From NCBI GenBank assembly GCA_029937545.1, contig JAPYPR010000002.1:1-64000 (forward strand): a stretch of 64,000 nucleotides of DNA, written 5' to 3'. Numbering within the stretch: the first letter of the stretch is position 1; each line of letters opens with the position of its first letter. Position numbers and translations under genes: made by a program. The notes beneath the pieces are model-generated. The model was given only the letters and a program-made list of their open reading frames with translations. It ran no database searches and was not told the DNA's origin. Shown here piece after piece: positions 1 through 8,881 of this stretch. The stretch comes from Erythrobacter sp. (lineage in GTDB: Bacteria > Pseudomonadota > Alphaproteobacteria > Sphingomonadales > Sphingomonadaceae).

Positions 1-42
1 GCTACCATCGCCATCGCAGCCTTCGTCACATGGTGGATCTAA
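1..42 (+). CDS. C-terminal end of an unidentified, probably membrane protein (partial)
   Basis: Frame 1 is open from the window edge to a TAA at 40-42. It encodes 13 residues, ATIAIAAFVTWWI, which look like the last half of a transmembrane helix. The gene begins outside the window, so its product cannot be named. A chance open frame of this length is quite possible. The hydrophobic composition and clean stop are the only support. Confidence 0.35.
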   Translation, partial: ATIAIAAFVTWWI

Positions 43-412
43 TGAGTCCGGACCCCAGTTAGGGCAAATGACCATCCTTGGTGGACAGCAAGTTATCGCC
101 ATTGATCCCCGAGCCGACGCTGCGGGGGTAATACCGGTCCGAGAAGAAAGTTGTTCTCACTGCTACAATATGGTAACACAATCGCCCAAGCACCCGTACG
201 GTAAACCCATGTTTTCGTGTAGTTTTATGGATGCGGCTGAAAATCCAGCCCTGCCACCTCGCTTCACTTTCTCCAAGCCCAGTTATCTCGCAGCGCGATT
301 TGCATTCCGCGCCCCGTTTTCTATGCTTGCTCCCGAATAGCGGGGGCTCTCCCCACGCACCAGCCGACAGCATGAACGCACGGGCGCCAGGAAAGCGAGC
401 ACGATTCCGCAT
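43..412. other. Non-coding stretch upstream of the BCCT transporter
   Basis: This 370-base region has no convincing gene. It is less GC-rich than its surroundings around 140-240. Short open frames on both strands lack ribosome binding sites and family-like composition. It presumably carries the promoter of the transporter that starts at 413, but no clear -35/-10 pair or riboswitch-like structure was recognised. Confidence 0.4.
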
Positions 413-2143
413 ATGAGCAGCACCAACGACGCACCGATCGATCCGCCGCTCGTCGATCTCCCCATCCGGACGGCCGACCGCGGTTTCTATGACGGGTTCA
501 GCCGGGCGGTCACGATCCCCTCCAAGATTATCGTCTCGCTTATCATTATGTGGGCGATCTTTTTCCCCGTCAGCGCGAACGAGACGCTGACGGCGGCCAA
601 TTCCACGATCATCCGATCTTTCGCCAGCTGGTACGTCTATCTCGTGGCCTTCCTGATGTTCGCGTGCTTCATTGTGGCGGTTATCCCGCAATCGGGCAGC
701 TTGCGTATCGGAGCGCCGGACGAGAAGCCCGAGTTCGGGCGATTTTCCTGGTTCGCGATGCTGTTCGGCGCGGGCATCGGCATCGGCATGCTGACCTATT
801 CGACCGGCGAGCCTCTCGCGCATTTCGCAAATAATCCGGACATCATTCGCGGTGCGATCGAGCCGCTGTCGGAAGAGGCTGTTCGGCCGGCCTATATCTA
901 CACATTCCTGCACTGGGGATTTGCCGCTTGGGGCACTTATGCGCTGGTCGGGCTGGCGATCGGCTACGTCTCCTATCGCCGCGGCCTGCCGCTCACCATC
1001 CGCTCGGCTCTCGCGCCGCTGTTCGGTCGGGTGCTGTCCGGTTTCTCCGGCCATCTGGTCGATATCGTCGCGGTGGTGGCGACGATTCTCGGAGTGGCGG
1101 TTACGATGGGGCTCGGCGTCGAGCAGTTCATCGTCGGCCTCGCGCGGCTCGGTCTGGGGGACTGGCTGCTGGCCGAGGACGGCACATCGTCGGTGATCGC
1201 CATCATACTGGCACTGGTCCTGCTGGTAGGCGCATCGACGCTTAGCGCGCTTTCGGGTGTAGGGAAGGGCATCAAGTGGCTGTCCAATCTGAACATGGGC
1301 TTGTCCTTCGCCTTGCTGGCGCTCTTCGCCATCGTCGGGTCGGGCCTTTACGGGCTGGGCCTGCTGGGTACGGCGCTGTGGGACTATTTCATCACCCTCG
1401 GGCCCAATTCGTTGCGATTGTTCCCCGATGTCGAGGGCGAGACGGCGCAGGCACTGCTGCAATGGCAGCTCGACTGGTCGGTATTCTACTGGGCGTGGTG
1501 GATCGCCTTTGCGCCCTTCGTCGGCATGTTCATTGCGCGCATCTCGCGCGGGCGGACCGTGCGCGAGTATGTCTTCGGCGTGGTCCTTGTGCCGTCGCTG
1601 ATGTGTTTCGTGTGGATGGCCATCGTCGGTGGTACGGCGATCGACCTCGAGCTGAGCGGCGTCGCAGGCGGGACGATCGTTGAAACCGGCATATCCGACC
1701 AGCTCTACGCAACGCTTGCCGTGCTGCTCGACCCGGCTGTCGCCAGCCTGGTGTCCGGCCTGGTCGTGATCCTGCTGATGACCTACCTCATTACGTCTGC
1801 CGACAGCGCGATCCTGATCGTGAACACGATCAACGGGGCAGGGGAAACCGATGGGGAGCGGCGCCACCATATCCTGTTCTGGGGCGGGGCGTTGGCGTTC
1901 GTCGTCGGGAGCATGCTGATCCTCGGCGGTATCGACGCGATCCGCATTACCATGATCATCGGCGCGCTGCCGTTCTCCTTCGTGGTGGCGCTGATGGCTG
2001 TCGCGATCCTCAAGGCAATCGCATTCGATCTGGTCCGAAAGCGCCATGGCGTGCCGACAACTGCGGAAGGATGCGCAGAGCTCGCTCGCGGCGAGCAAGA
2101 ATCAGTGTCGAGCGATGATAAATTAAGACCAGCCAATGCATAA
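413..2143 (+). CDS. BCCT family betaine/carnitine/choline transporter
   Basis: This 576-residue membrane protein belongs to the betaine-choline-carnitine transporter family, which imports trimethylammonium osmolytes using sodium or proton gradients. The sequence shows about twelve hydrophobic segments, the family signature WAWWIAFAPFVGMFIARISR around residue 360, and GRTVREYVFG just after it. The early GAGIGIGMLTYS segment is the glycine-rich stretch of helix 3 that lines the substrate path. The conserved tryptophans in the WAWW segment are those of the substrate box. The long C-terminal regulatory tail of osmosensing members such as BetP is absent, so high-affinity osmotic gating is not implied. 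The gene stands alone, so the exact substrate (betaine, choline or carnitine) cannot be assigned. Confidence 0.93.
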   Translation: MSSTNDAPIDPPLVDLPIRTADRGFYDGFSRAVTIPSKIIVSLIIMWAIFFPVSANETLTAANSTIIRSFASWYVYLVAFLMFACFIVAVIPQSGSLRIGAPDEKPEFGRFSWFAMLFGAGIGIGMLTYSTGEPLAHFANNPDIIRGAIEPLSEEAVRPAYIYTFLHWGFAAWGTYALVGLAIGYVSYRRGLPLTIRSALAPLFGRVLSGFSGHLVDIVAVVATILGVAVTMGLGVEQFIVGLARLGLGDWLLAEDGTSSVIAIILALVLLVGASTLSALSGVGKGIKWLSNLNMGLSFALLALFAIVGSGLYGLGLLGTALWDYFITLGPNSLRLFPDVEGETAQALLQWQLDWSVFYWAWWIAFAPFVGMFIARISRGRTVREYVFGVVLVPSLMCFVWMAIVGGTAIDLELSGVAGGTIVETGISDQLYATLAVLLDPAVASLVSGLVVILLMTYLITSADSAILIVNTINGAGETDGERRHHILFWGGALAFVVGSMLILGGIDAIRITMIIGALPFSFVVALMAVAILKAIAFDLVRKRHGVPTTAEGCAELARGEQESVSSDDKLRPANA

Positions 2144-2460
2144 AAATTAGATACTTTGGATTGACTATCGAAACATTCTGTCAGAAAAACTTCAAGATCA
2201 AGAAAAAAACGACGCGTACTTTAGTATAGTAACAAGGCATCTGTGATTATTTGATAAGCCGCGAGGTGTGTGGACTTTCTGCAACAGGCCGGGTTGCATT
2301 CCGCAATTCACCCCCGCACCGGTGGCCTGTGCAATTTTCGATTGCTATCGGCTCCCGTCGCTTTCGTTGATTTTCCGGAAGCGGGACTATTCCCATGCGA
2401 TGCGCCGTCTTGCGTGCCGCGTCGCGATCTCTGAATGTAGTTGGCTAGGGGCTATCCACC
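2144..2460. other. Intergenic region upstream of the TonB receptor
   Basis: This 317-base stretch has an AT-rich first half (about 2144-2250), unlike its neighbours, and a normal GC-rich second half. TATAGT at 2225-2230 could be a -10 element, but no matching -35 was found, so no promoter is claimed. A 66-codon open frame running into the receptor start is not credible as a gene. GGGG at about 2448 is a weak ribosome binding site for the ATG at 2461. Confidence 0.4.
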
Positions 2461-5106
2461 ATGAATAAGTTTGTAAGCGGCGCATCGGCTGGTGCGCTGG
2501 CTGTGGCACTTGCAACTCCGGCGATGGCTCAGGACGCCGCGCCCGCAGCGCAGGAACGCCGCGGCGGCGTCGATGTGATCGTCGTGACCGCGCAGAAGCG
2601 CAGCGAGGATCTGCAGGACGTGCCGGTCTCGGTCCAGGCGCTGGGTGAGGAAGGGCTCGAAGAGCTCAACATTGATACGTTCGAAGATTATCTCGACCAG
2701 CTGCCGACGGTCACGGCCGGCGGTAGCGGGCCGGGCCAGAGCACGATCTACATTCGCGGCCTCGCGTCGACGACGCCGAACCTGACCACGGCAGGCGTCG
2801 CCGGCCTCGCGCCGAACGTCGCGCTCTATCTTGACGAGCAGCCGCTGGCCCAGCCCGGCCGCAATCTCGACGTTTACGCCGCCGATCTCGAGCGCATCGA
2901 AGTGCTGTCGGGGCCGCAGGGGACGCTGTTCGGCGCAAGCTCGCAGGCAGGCGTCGTTCGTCTGATCACCAACAAGCCCGACCTCGGCGGTTTCGATGCC
3001 GGTGCAAGCGCGGGCGTGTCGTTCACCAAGGGCGGCGAGACCAGCTACAAGGCGGAAGCCATGCTGAATGTGCCGGTCACCGACACCTTCGGCCTGCGCG
3101 GCGTCTTCTATCTCGACGACCAGGGTGGCTACATCGACAATGTACCGGGCACGCAGAACCTGCGCGACAGCGCTCGTTTTCGTCCCGCTGGCACAGTTCG
3201 CTCCAACGGCGTTCCGGTCAGCCCGCTGCGCGCCGGCTTCCAGGCCACCGCCGACCTGAGCAATGTCACCTTCCTCGATGCCGACAATGCCGGCCTCGCC
3301 GAGGAAGACTTCAACGACACGCAGTACTCAGGTTTCCGCGCCACCGCGCTGTGGGAAATCACGCCCGACTGGCGCGTGACGGTTGCCCATTCCCGTCAGA
3401 GCATCGAAAGCGACGGCGTGTTCTTCGCCGATCCTGAACTCGGCGGTCTCGATGACCTCGAAATCCAGCGCTACGAGGAAGATCGTCTCGAAGACGATTT
3501 TTCGAACACCAGCTGGACGGTCGAGGGCCGTCTCGCGATGCTCGATATCGTTTATACGGGTGCCTATACCGACCGCGAGACCGAACAGCGGATCGATTAC
3601 ACGGACTATCTCTTCGTCGGCCAGTACCTGCCGTATTACATCTGCGACGGCTCGGTGAGCTATCCCGGTGCGGCGGATCCCAGCGGCACCTGCCAGGCGC
3701 CGAATCTCTATGTGACATCGGACAGTGAAACGACCGTGTTCACGCAGGAACTTCGCTTCAGCACGCCGGCAGAAAACCGTTGGCGCGTAACCGCGGGTGG
3801 CTTCTATTCCGACCTCGAGCTGGAGGAGCGCAACGACTTCGCTTATCCCGGCAACGTCATCGCACAGCCCTTCGGCCCGTTCGCACCGAACTTCCCTCAG
3901 GAAGGCTATACCAGCCAGCCCGGGCCGTTCCCCGCCGATATCATCTTCCGTAACGACATTCGCCGCACGGACGAGCAATTCGGTATCTTCGGCGAAGCGG
4001 CGTTCGACATCCTGCCCGACCTGCTGACGGTCACGCTGGGCGCGCGCTATTACGATATCGAAGTGGATTTCGAAGGCAGCGCCAACGGAAGCTTTTGCAA
4101 CAGCGGCGCAGCCACGGATGCCAATGCGTTCGGTACGGACCTCAACGATCTGTACGACGGTGACGGCAGCTTCACCTTCATCGGCTCGTGCAACGCTGAC
4201 CTGCGCCAGACCTTCACGCTGGATGACAGCCTGCAGGACATTCAGGATGCGGGCCTCAGCCCGACGCAGGCCCAGCAGGTGTTCAACGCGGTTCGCGCGC
4301 CGGATACGGCCTCGACCGATGGCTTCATCTACAAGGGCACACTGACGCTGACCCCGACCGAAGACCTGCTGTTCTACGCCACCTATTCGGAAGGCTTCCG
4401 CCCCGGCTTGCTGAACCGTCCGGGCGGCGCGACCGATGGCGCGGGCTTCACCGTCCCGTTCGAGCTCGAGACCGACGAGGTCAAGAACTACGAGCTCGGC
4501 TGGAAGATGGACCTGCTCGATGGCCAGTTCCGCTTCAACGGCAGCGCGTTCTACGTCGATATCAGCCGGTTGCAGACGACCATCTTCGATCCGTCGATCA
4601 CCAACCTGTTCTTCTCGGCCAATGCGGCGGATGCGGAGATCAAGGGGCTGGAAGCGGACTTCACCGTCGCACCTTACTCGGCTCCGGGTCTGACCGTCGC
4701 GGGTGCATTCTCGATCCTCGATACCGAGATCACCGACGTGCTGATCCCGACCGACGATGTCGTCGAAGGTTCCGATCTGGCGTTCGCCCCGTCTTTCCAG
4801 GGCAATATCCGCGTGCGCTACGAATGGGACCTCAACGATATGCTGGGTGCCTACATCCAGCCGCAGGTGACGCATTCGGCTTCGAAGTTCACGGATGTGA
4901 TCGAAATCAACAAGCTCAAGCTCGACGGCTACACGCTGTTCGATCTGGCGGCGGGCATCACTTCGGCGAACTGGAAGTTCGAGCTGTTCGGCGAGAACCT
5001 GTTCGACGAGCGCGCGCAGATCTCGGGCAATTACGTGAACGACCGTGCGCGGATCGCAACCAATCGTCCGCTGACGGTCGGTCTCAGGGTCTCCTACGAC
5101 TACTGA
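2461..5106 (+). CDS. TonB-dependent receptor
   Basis: This 881-residue outer-membrane active transporter takes up a ligand using energy passed on by TonB-ExbBD. Residues 1-23 form a signal peptide ending TPAMAQ. The TonB box is probably IVVTAQKR at about residues 40-47. The plug follows, with conserved PQGTLFGASSQAG near residue 150. The rest is a 22-strand-type barrel ending in an aromatic strand (VSYDY) recognised by the Bam complex. The plug style (VVTAQKRSEDLQDVPVSVQAL) is that of the large family of sphingomonad receptors often annotated as siderophore or carbohydrate receptors. The ligand is unknown. A TPR-sulfotransferase lies 79 bases downstream, separated by a strong hairpin, a pairing seen repeatedly in this order. 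Confidence 0.95.
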   Translation: MNKFVSGASAGALAVALATPAMAQDAAPAAQERRGGVDVIVVTAQKRSEDLQDVPVSVQALGEEGLEELNIDTFEDYLDQLPTVTAGGSGPGQSTIYIRGLASTTPNLTTAGVAGLAPNVALYLDEQPLAQPGRNLDVYAADLERIEVLSGPQGTLFGASSQAGVVRLITNKPDLGGFDAGASAGVSFTKGGETSYKAEAMLNVPVTDTFGLRGVFYLDDQGGYIDNVPGTQNLRDSARFRPAGTVRSNGVPVSPLRAGFQATADLSNVTFLDADNAGLAEEDFNDTQYSGFRATALWEITPDWRVTVAHSRQSIESDGVFFADPELGGLDDLEIQRYEEDRLEDDFSNTSWTVEGRLAMLDIVYTGAYTDRETEQRIDYTDYLFVGQYLPYYICDGSVSYPGAADPSGTCQAPNLYVTSDSETTVFTQELRFSTPAENRWRVTAGGFYSDLELEERNDFAYPGNVIAQPFGPFAPNFPQEGYTSQPGPFPADIIFRNDIRRTDEQFGIFGEAAFDILPDLLTVTLGARYYDIEVDFEGSANGSFCNSGAATDANAFGTDLNDLYDGDGSFTFIGSCNADLRQTFTLDDSLQDIQDAGLSPTQAQQVFNAVRAPDTASTDGFIYKGTLTLTPTEDLLFYATYSEGFRPGLLNRPGGATDGAGFTVPFELETDEVKNYELGWKMDLLDGQFRFNGSAFYVDISRLQTTIFDPSITNLFFSANAADAEIKGLEADFTVAPYSAPGLTVAGAFSILDTEITDVLIPTDDVVEGSDLAFAPSFQGNIRVRYEWDLNDMLGAYIQPQVTHSASKFTDVIEINKLKLDGYTLFDLAAGITSANWKFELFGENLFDERAQISGNYVNDRARIATNRPLTVGLRVSYDY

Positions 5107-5130
5107 TCGACTGCAAATGCGAAATCCGGG

Positions 5131-5163
5131 CGGCGGGGGTGAAGCAAGGCTTCGCCTCCGCCG
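5131..5163 (+). promoter_or_regulatory. Long hairpin between receptor and sulfotransferase genes
   Basis: Bases 5131-5145 pair with 5149-5163 over 15 positions (two G-T wobbles) around a 3-base loop. Only a weak T-rich tail (TTCGCTTTG) follows. It lies 24 bases after the receptor stop and 22 before the next gene, so it may act as a partial terminator or as a 3' stabiliser of the receptor mRNA. Its role is inferred. Confidence 0.55.
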
Positions 5164-5185
5164 TTCGCTTTGATAGGGGCGATTG

Positions 5186-7153
5186 ATGGCTTCACGGGAA
5201 GAGCAGCTGCGTTCCGCGCAAAAGGCATTGCAGGCGGGAGACTTTGGGCGCGGCCTCCAGATTGCCGAAGATTTGCTGCAAGCTGATCCTGCCGATGGCG
5301 AGGCGCTCTACATCGCCGCAGTAGCTGCGCGGTATTTCAAACGGTTCGAGCAGGCCGAAAAGCACCTTTCGCAGCTTCATACAGCCATGCCCGAATACGG
5401 ACGTGCGTGGCAGGAGACGGGCCATCTGGCGCGCGCGCAAGGTGACACGGATCGCGCCGTCGCGGCCTATGCCAGAGCCACCCGCTTCAATCCGGCGCTG
5501 GACGCCAGCTGGCGGGCCTTGGCGGAGCTGGAGGCGGCGCGCGGCAATGGCGCGGAGGCGCAAGCGGTGCAGGCGCAAGCTCGCAGGATCGCGGCGCTTC
5601 CGCGCGAACTGGTTGCGGTAACGCATCATCTCCACGAGGGTCGCATCCTTCGCGCCGAGGAAATCTGCCGGCATTTCCTGCGCGCCAATCCGCGCAATGT
5701 CGAAGGCATGCGCTTGCTTGCCCAGATCGGCATCAAGCTCGGCATACTCGACGATGCGGAGTTCTTGCTGGAGAGCGCGCGGACCTTCGAGCCTGGCAAT
5801 GTGCAGGTCCAGCTCGACTATATCGACGCCCTGCGGCGGCGCCAGAAGTTCGACCGTGCGCGCCTGGAAGCGGAGGCTCTCCATGCGCGCGACCCGGACA
5901 ACCCGCTGTTCCAGTCGCTTCTGGCCATCGAGAGCATGCAGACAGGCGATTACGATCGCGCGTTCGAATTGTTCGATTCAGTCCTCGATCGTCTTCCCGG
6001 TGACGTCGCCACGCTCACCAGCAAGGGACACGCGCTGAAGACGACTGGCGCGCAAGAGGAAGCGGTGGCGAGCTATCGCGCTGCCGTCGCTGCGAAGACC
6101 GATCACGGCGATGCCTGGTATGCGCTCGCCAATCTCAAGACCTATACATTTAGCGACGAAGAAATCGTCATCATGCGCGAGCAAGCTGCGCGCGAAGATC
6201 TCGCCATCATGGACCGCGTCCACCTGAGTTTCGCGCTCGGCAAGGCCCTCGAGGACCGCAAGGAATATGGCGACAGCTTCGGCTTCTACGAAACAGGCAA
6301 TGCGCTGAAGCGCGCGCAGACCCGCTACAGCGCAGATGCCATGGCGCAGGAATTTGCTCGACAGAAGGAGGTTTGCACGGTCGATCTTTTCGCCGAGCAC
6401 GAGGGATCGGGCCACCCGCTGCCGGATCCGATCTTCATCCTGGGCCTGCCGCGTGCCGGGTCGACGCTCCTCGAGCAAATTCTCGCCAGCCATAGCCAGG
6501 TGGACGGAACGCTGGAGTTGCCGAACATCCTTGCGCTTGCACATCGCCTGCGTGGCCGAAAAGCAGGCCATTCACGCTACCCCGAAGTGCTGCATGACTT
6601 GTCCGATGAGCAACTTTCCGAATTTGGGCGGCAGTTTATCGAGGATACGCGCGTCCACCGGCAGGGTGCACGCTTCTTCATCGACAAGATGCCGAACAAT
6701 TTCCGGCACATCGGGCTGATCCACCTGATCCTGCCGAACGCGAAGATCATCGACGCGCGCCGCGATCCGATGGATTGCTGTTTCTCCGGCTTCAAGCAGC
6801 TATTCGCTGAGGGACAGGATTTCACCTACGGGCTGACGGAGGTGGGCCGCTATTACGCGGACTATGTCGATCTGATGGACCACTGGGATGCCGTTCTTCC
6901 GGGCAAGGTTTTGCGCGTCCAGCATGAAGATGTGCTCGACGATCTCGAAGGGCAGGTCCGGCGCATGCTCGATCACTGCGGGCTCGAATTCGAAGAGGCC
7001 TGCCTGGACTTTCACAAGACCGACCGCGCCGTGAGAACTGCGAGCAGCGAGCAGGTCCGCCAACCGATTAATCGCAAGGGGCAGGGGGCGTGGAAGCCGT
7101 ATGAGCCGTGGCTCGGCGATTTGAAGGACACATTAGGTCCGCTCGCGACCTAG
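5186..7153 (+). CDS. TPR-repeat sulfotransferase family protein
   Basis: This protein of about 655 residues has two parts. Residues 1-350 are helical repeats of TPR type, with repeated A..Y..A patterns such as GDTDRAVAAYARATRFNPALD. Residues 420-650 are a sulfotransferase fold. The 5'-phosphosulfate loop of the PAPS donor site is seen as LPRAGSTLLEQ, and the 3'-phosphate site as DARRDPMDCCFSGF. It would transfer sulfate from PAPS to an unknown acceptor, probably bound or presented through the TPR part. No signal peptide is visible, so it is probably cytoplasmic. Start: ATG at 5186 was preferred, but an adjacent in-frame TTG at 5183 is possible. The upstream TonB receptor suggests modification of an imported ligand or of a peptide signal, which is inference only. 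The TAG stop overlaps the stop of the convergent gene in a shared CTAG. Confidence 0.88.
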   Translation: MASREEQLRSAQKALQAGDFGRGLQIAEDLLQADPADGEALYIAAVAARYFKRFEQAEKHLSQLHTAMPEYGRAWQETGHLARAQGDTDRAVAAYARATRFNPALDASWRALAELEAARGNGAEAQAVQAQARRIAALPRELVAVTHHLHEGRILRAEEICRHFLRANPRNVEGMRLLAQIGIKLGILDDAEFLLESARTFEPGNVQVQLDYIDALRRRQKFDRARLEAEALHARDPDNPLFQSLLAIESMQTGDYDRAFELFDSVLDRLPGDVATLTSKGHALKTTGAQEEAVASYRAAVAAKTDHGDAWYALANLKTYTFSDEEIVIMREQAAREDLAIMDRVHLSFALGKALEDRKEYGDSFGFYETGNALKRAQTRYSADAMAQEFARQKEVCTVDLFAEHEGSGHPLPDPIFILGLPRAGSTLLEQILASHSQVDGTLELPNILALAHRLRGRKAGHSRYPEVLHDLSDEQLSEFGRQFIEDTRVHRQGARFFIDKMPNNFRHIGLIHLILPNAKIIDARRDPMDCCFSGFKQLFAEGQDFTYGLTEVGRYYADYVDLMDHWDAVLPGKVLRVQHEDVLDDLEGQVRRMLDHCGLEFEEACLDFHKTDRAVRTASSEQVRQPINRKGQGAWKPYEPWLGDLKDTLGPLAT

Positions 7154-7488
7154 CTCATTCGCGCGCCGTCGGGCACAGTCTCGCCCGGCGAAGCGAGGAC
7201 GATACGCCCCTCGGCATCGGGGAAGCCCAGTACCAGCACTTCCGACATGAACGGCCCGATCTGGCGCGGCGGGAAGTTGACGACCGCCATGACCTTGCGA
7301 CCGGGCAGGGTGGCCGGATCGTAGAGGTCGGCAATCTGCGCGGAAGTCTTGCGCTTACCGATTTCGGCCCCGAAGTCTATCCACAGCTTGATCGCGGGCT
7401 TGCGTGCCTCGGGAAAAGGCTCGGCGCGGATCACCGTGCCGCTGCGAATGTCGACCTTGAGGAAGTCGGCGATGTCGATCTGGTCCAT
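7150..7488 (-). CDS. csaA: CsaA-like tRNA-binding domain protein
   Basis: The protein has 112 residues and the single OB-fold tRNA-binding domain of the CsaA family, a dimeric protein related to the C-terminal domain of methionyl-tRNA synthetase. CsaA has been described as a secretion-associated chaperone. Family marks are the opening IDIADFLKVDIRSGTV, the central WIDFGAEIGKRKTSAQI, and NFPPRQIGPFMSEVLVLG with GRIVLASP near the end. The frame stays open 17 codons further upstream, but the family normally starts at the methionine used here. The stop overlaps the sulfotransferase stop at 7150-7153. It is divergent from the MFS gene with a short gap. Confidence 0.85.
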   Translation of the reverse strand: MDQIDIADFLKVDIRSGTVIRAEPFPEARKPAIKLWIDFGAEIGKRKTSAQIADLYDPATLPGRKVMAVVNFPPRQIGPFMSEVLVLGFPDAEGRIVLASPGETVPDGARMS

Positions 7489-7562
7489 GGTCGCCTGGGT
7501 ATGGGCTACAAGCGCCCGTGTCCATTGCCGCCGAGCCACAAAGATTGCGTGCCAAAAACGCG

Positions 7563-8801
7563 ATGCCTATTGGCGGGAGAATGCTCGCTTCCGCGTTCTC
7601 TGTCCGCACGATCCTCGCGGCGATCTTCATCCTCATGGCGGGGAGCGGATTCCTGTCGACCTTGATCGCAATCCGTCTGGAACAGGGCGGGGCGAGTTCT
7701 CTCCTCATCGGCCTTGTCGCGACAGCCTATTTTGCCGGGCTGACGGTGGGCTCGGTCAGGGTCGCGGCCCTGATTTCCCGCATCGGTCACATTCGGGCGT
7801 TCGCCGCATTCGTGACGGTGTTCTCTGCCAGCAGCCTTGCCTATGCGATACTCGATATGCCAGCACTCTGGATCGGCCTACGTCTTATCGACGGGTTTGC
7901 GATGGCGGGCGTTTTCGTCTGCCTCGAAAGCTGGCTCAACCAGCAAGCACAGCCGCACAATCGCAGTGGTATCCTCGCGGCCTACATGATCGCGCTTTAT
8001 CTGGGGCAGGCGGTCGGACAGTTCCTGCTGAACACTGCGGAGATTTCGCCCGACCTGCCGTTTATGCTGTCTGCGATCCTGCTCTCGATCGCACTGCTCC
8101 CCGTCTTGCTCACCCAGATGGAACAGCCGCGGATCGAACGGGTGGAATCCTTTTCTATCAAGCGCCTCTTTTCCGCTTCTCCATTGGGCATGGTCGGCAC
8201 GCTGGTGACGGGTGCGATGCTCGGCGCATTCTACGCTATGGGCGCCGTTTACGTGCAACGGACCGGCCTGGGCTTGTCGCAAGTGGCACTGTTCACATCG
8301 ATGGTGATTGCCGGCGGCGTAGCACTGCAATATCCGCTCGGCCAGCTGTCCGACCGCTTCGATCGCCGCCGCGTCATCATCGCCTCCCTCGCAGCGGTAG
8401 CGGCGATTTGCGCGGTCCTAGCTTTCGCCCCGCTGGCCGCGCTGGGGATTATTGCCACAGGCACCCTTTTCGGCGGCTTCGCTTTCGCGCTTTACCCACT
8501 CTGCGTCGCCCATTCGAACGACCATCTCGATGAAAACGAGCGGGTGGGGGCAAGCGGAGGCCTCGTCCTCACATACTCGGCCGGGGCAATGAGCGGGCCG
8601 ATCGTCGGCTCTGCCGGAATGAGTATCATGGGGCCATCGGGCCTCTTCGTCGTGATCGGAGTGCTCGCCTTGGTCGGTGCCCTGTACGGCTTCTGGCGCA
8701 TGGCCCGCAGCGCACCGGTGCCTTCCGCCGATCAGCAGGCATTCCAGAGCCTCCCGCGCACGACGCCCATGGCAGCCGTGCTCGAGGCGGAAGACGAATA
8801 G
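7563..8801 (+). CDS. MFS transporter (YcaD-like)
   Basis: This major facilitator superfamily carrier has about 412 residues and twelve predicted transmembrane helices in two halves. The first helix is FILMAGSGFLSTLIAIRL. The loop between helices 2 and 3 (VAALISRIGHIRAF) and the matching YPLGQLSDRFDRRRV motif in the second half are typical MFS gating motifs. The closest recognised subgroup is the YcaD-like family of unknown substrate. A GTG at 7518 in the same frame would add 15 residues. The ATG at 7563 was chosen because it leaves room for the divergent csaA start, but no good ribosome binding site marks either. Confidence 0.85.
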   Translation: MPIGGRMLASAFSVRTILAAIFILMAGSGFLSTLIAIRLEQGGASSLLIGLVATAYFAGLTVGSVRVAALISRIGHIRAFAAFVTVFSASSLAYAILDMPALWIGLRLIDGFAMAGVFVCLESWLNQQAQPHNRSGILAAYMIALYLGQAVGQFLLNTAEISPDLPFMLSAILLSIALLPVLLTQMEQPRIERVESFSIKRLFSASPLGMVGTLVTGAMLGAFYAMGAVYVQRTGLGLSQVALFTSMVIAGGVALQYPLGQLSDRFDRRRVIIASLAAVAAICAVLAFAPLAALGIIATGTLFGGFAFALYPLCVAHSNDHLDENERVGASGGLVLTYSAGAMSGPIVGSAGMSIMGPSGLFVVIGVLALVGALYGFWRMARSAPVPSADQQAFQSLPRTTPMAAVLEAEDE

Positions 8802-8881
8802 GTCCGGCCCGGAACAGTCGAGTGGCTTGCCCCTAGCCACCGGTCGGCCTAATCCCTCGCGCCATGACACGAGAGACAACG

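Noticed and set aside
59-2098. 679-codon open frame on the minus strand opposite the BCCT transporter
   Set aside because: Composition is rich in Arg, His, Asp and Gln, typical of antisense shadows of high-GC genes, while the plus frame is a clear BCCT protein.
3328-4875. 515-codon minus-strand frame opposite the TonB receptor
   Set aside because: Antisense shadow; the plus strand encodes a full receptor with signal peptide and barrel.
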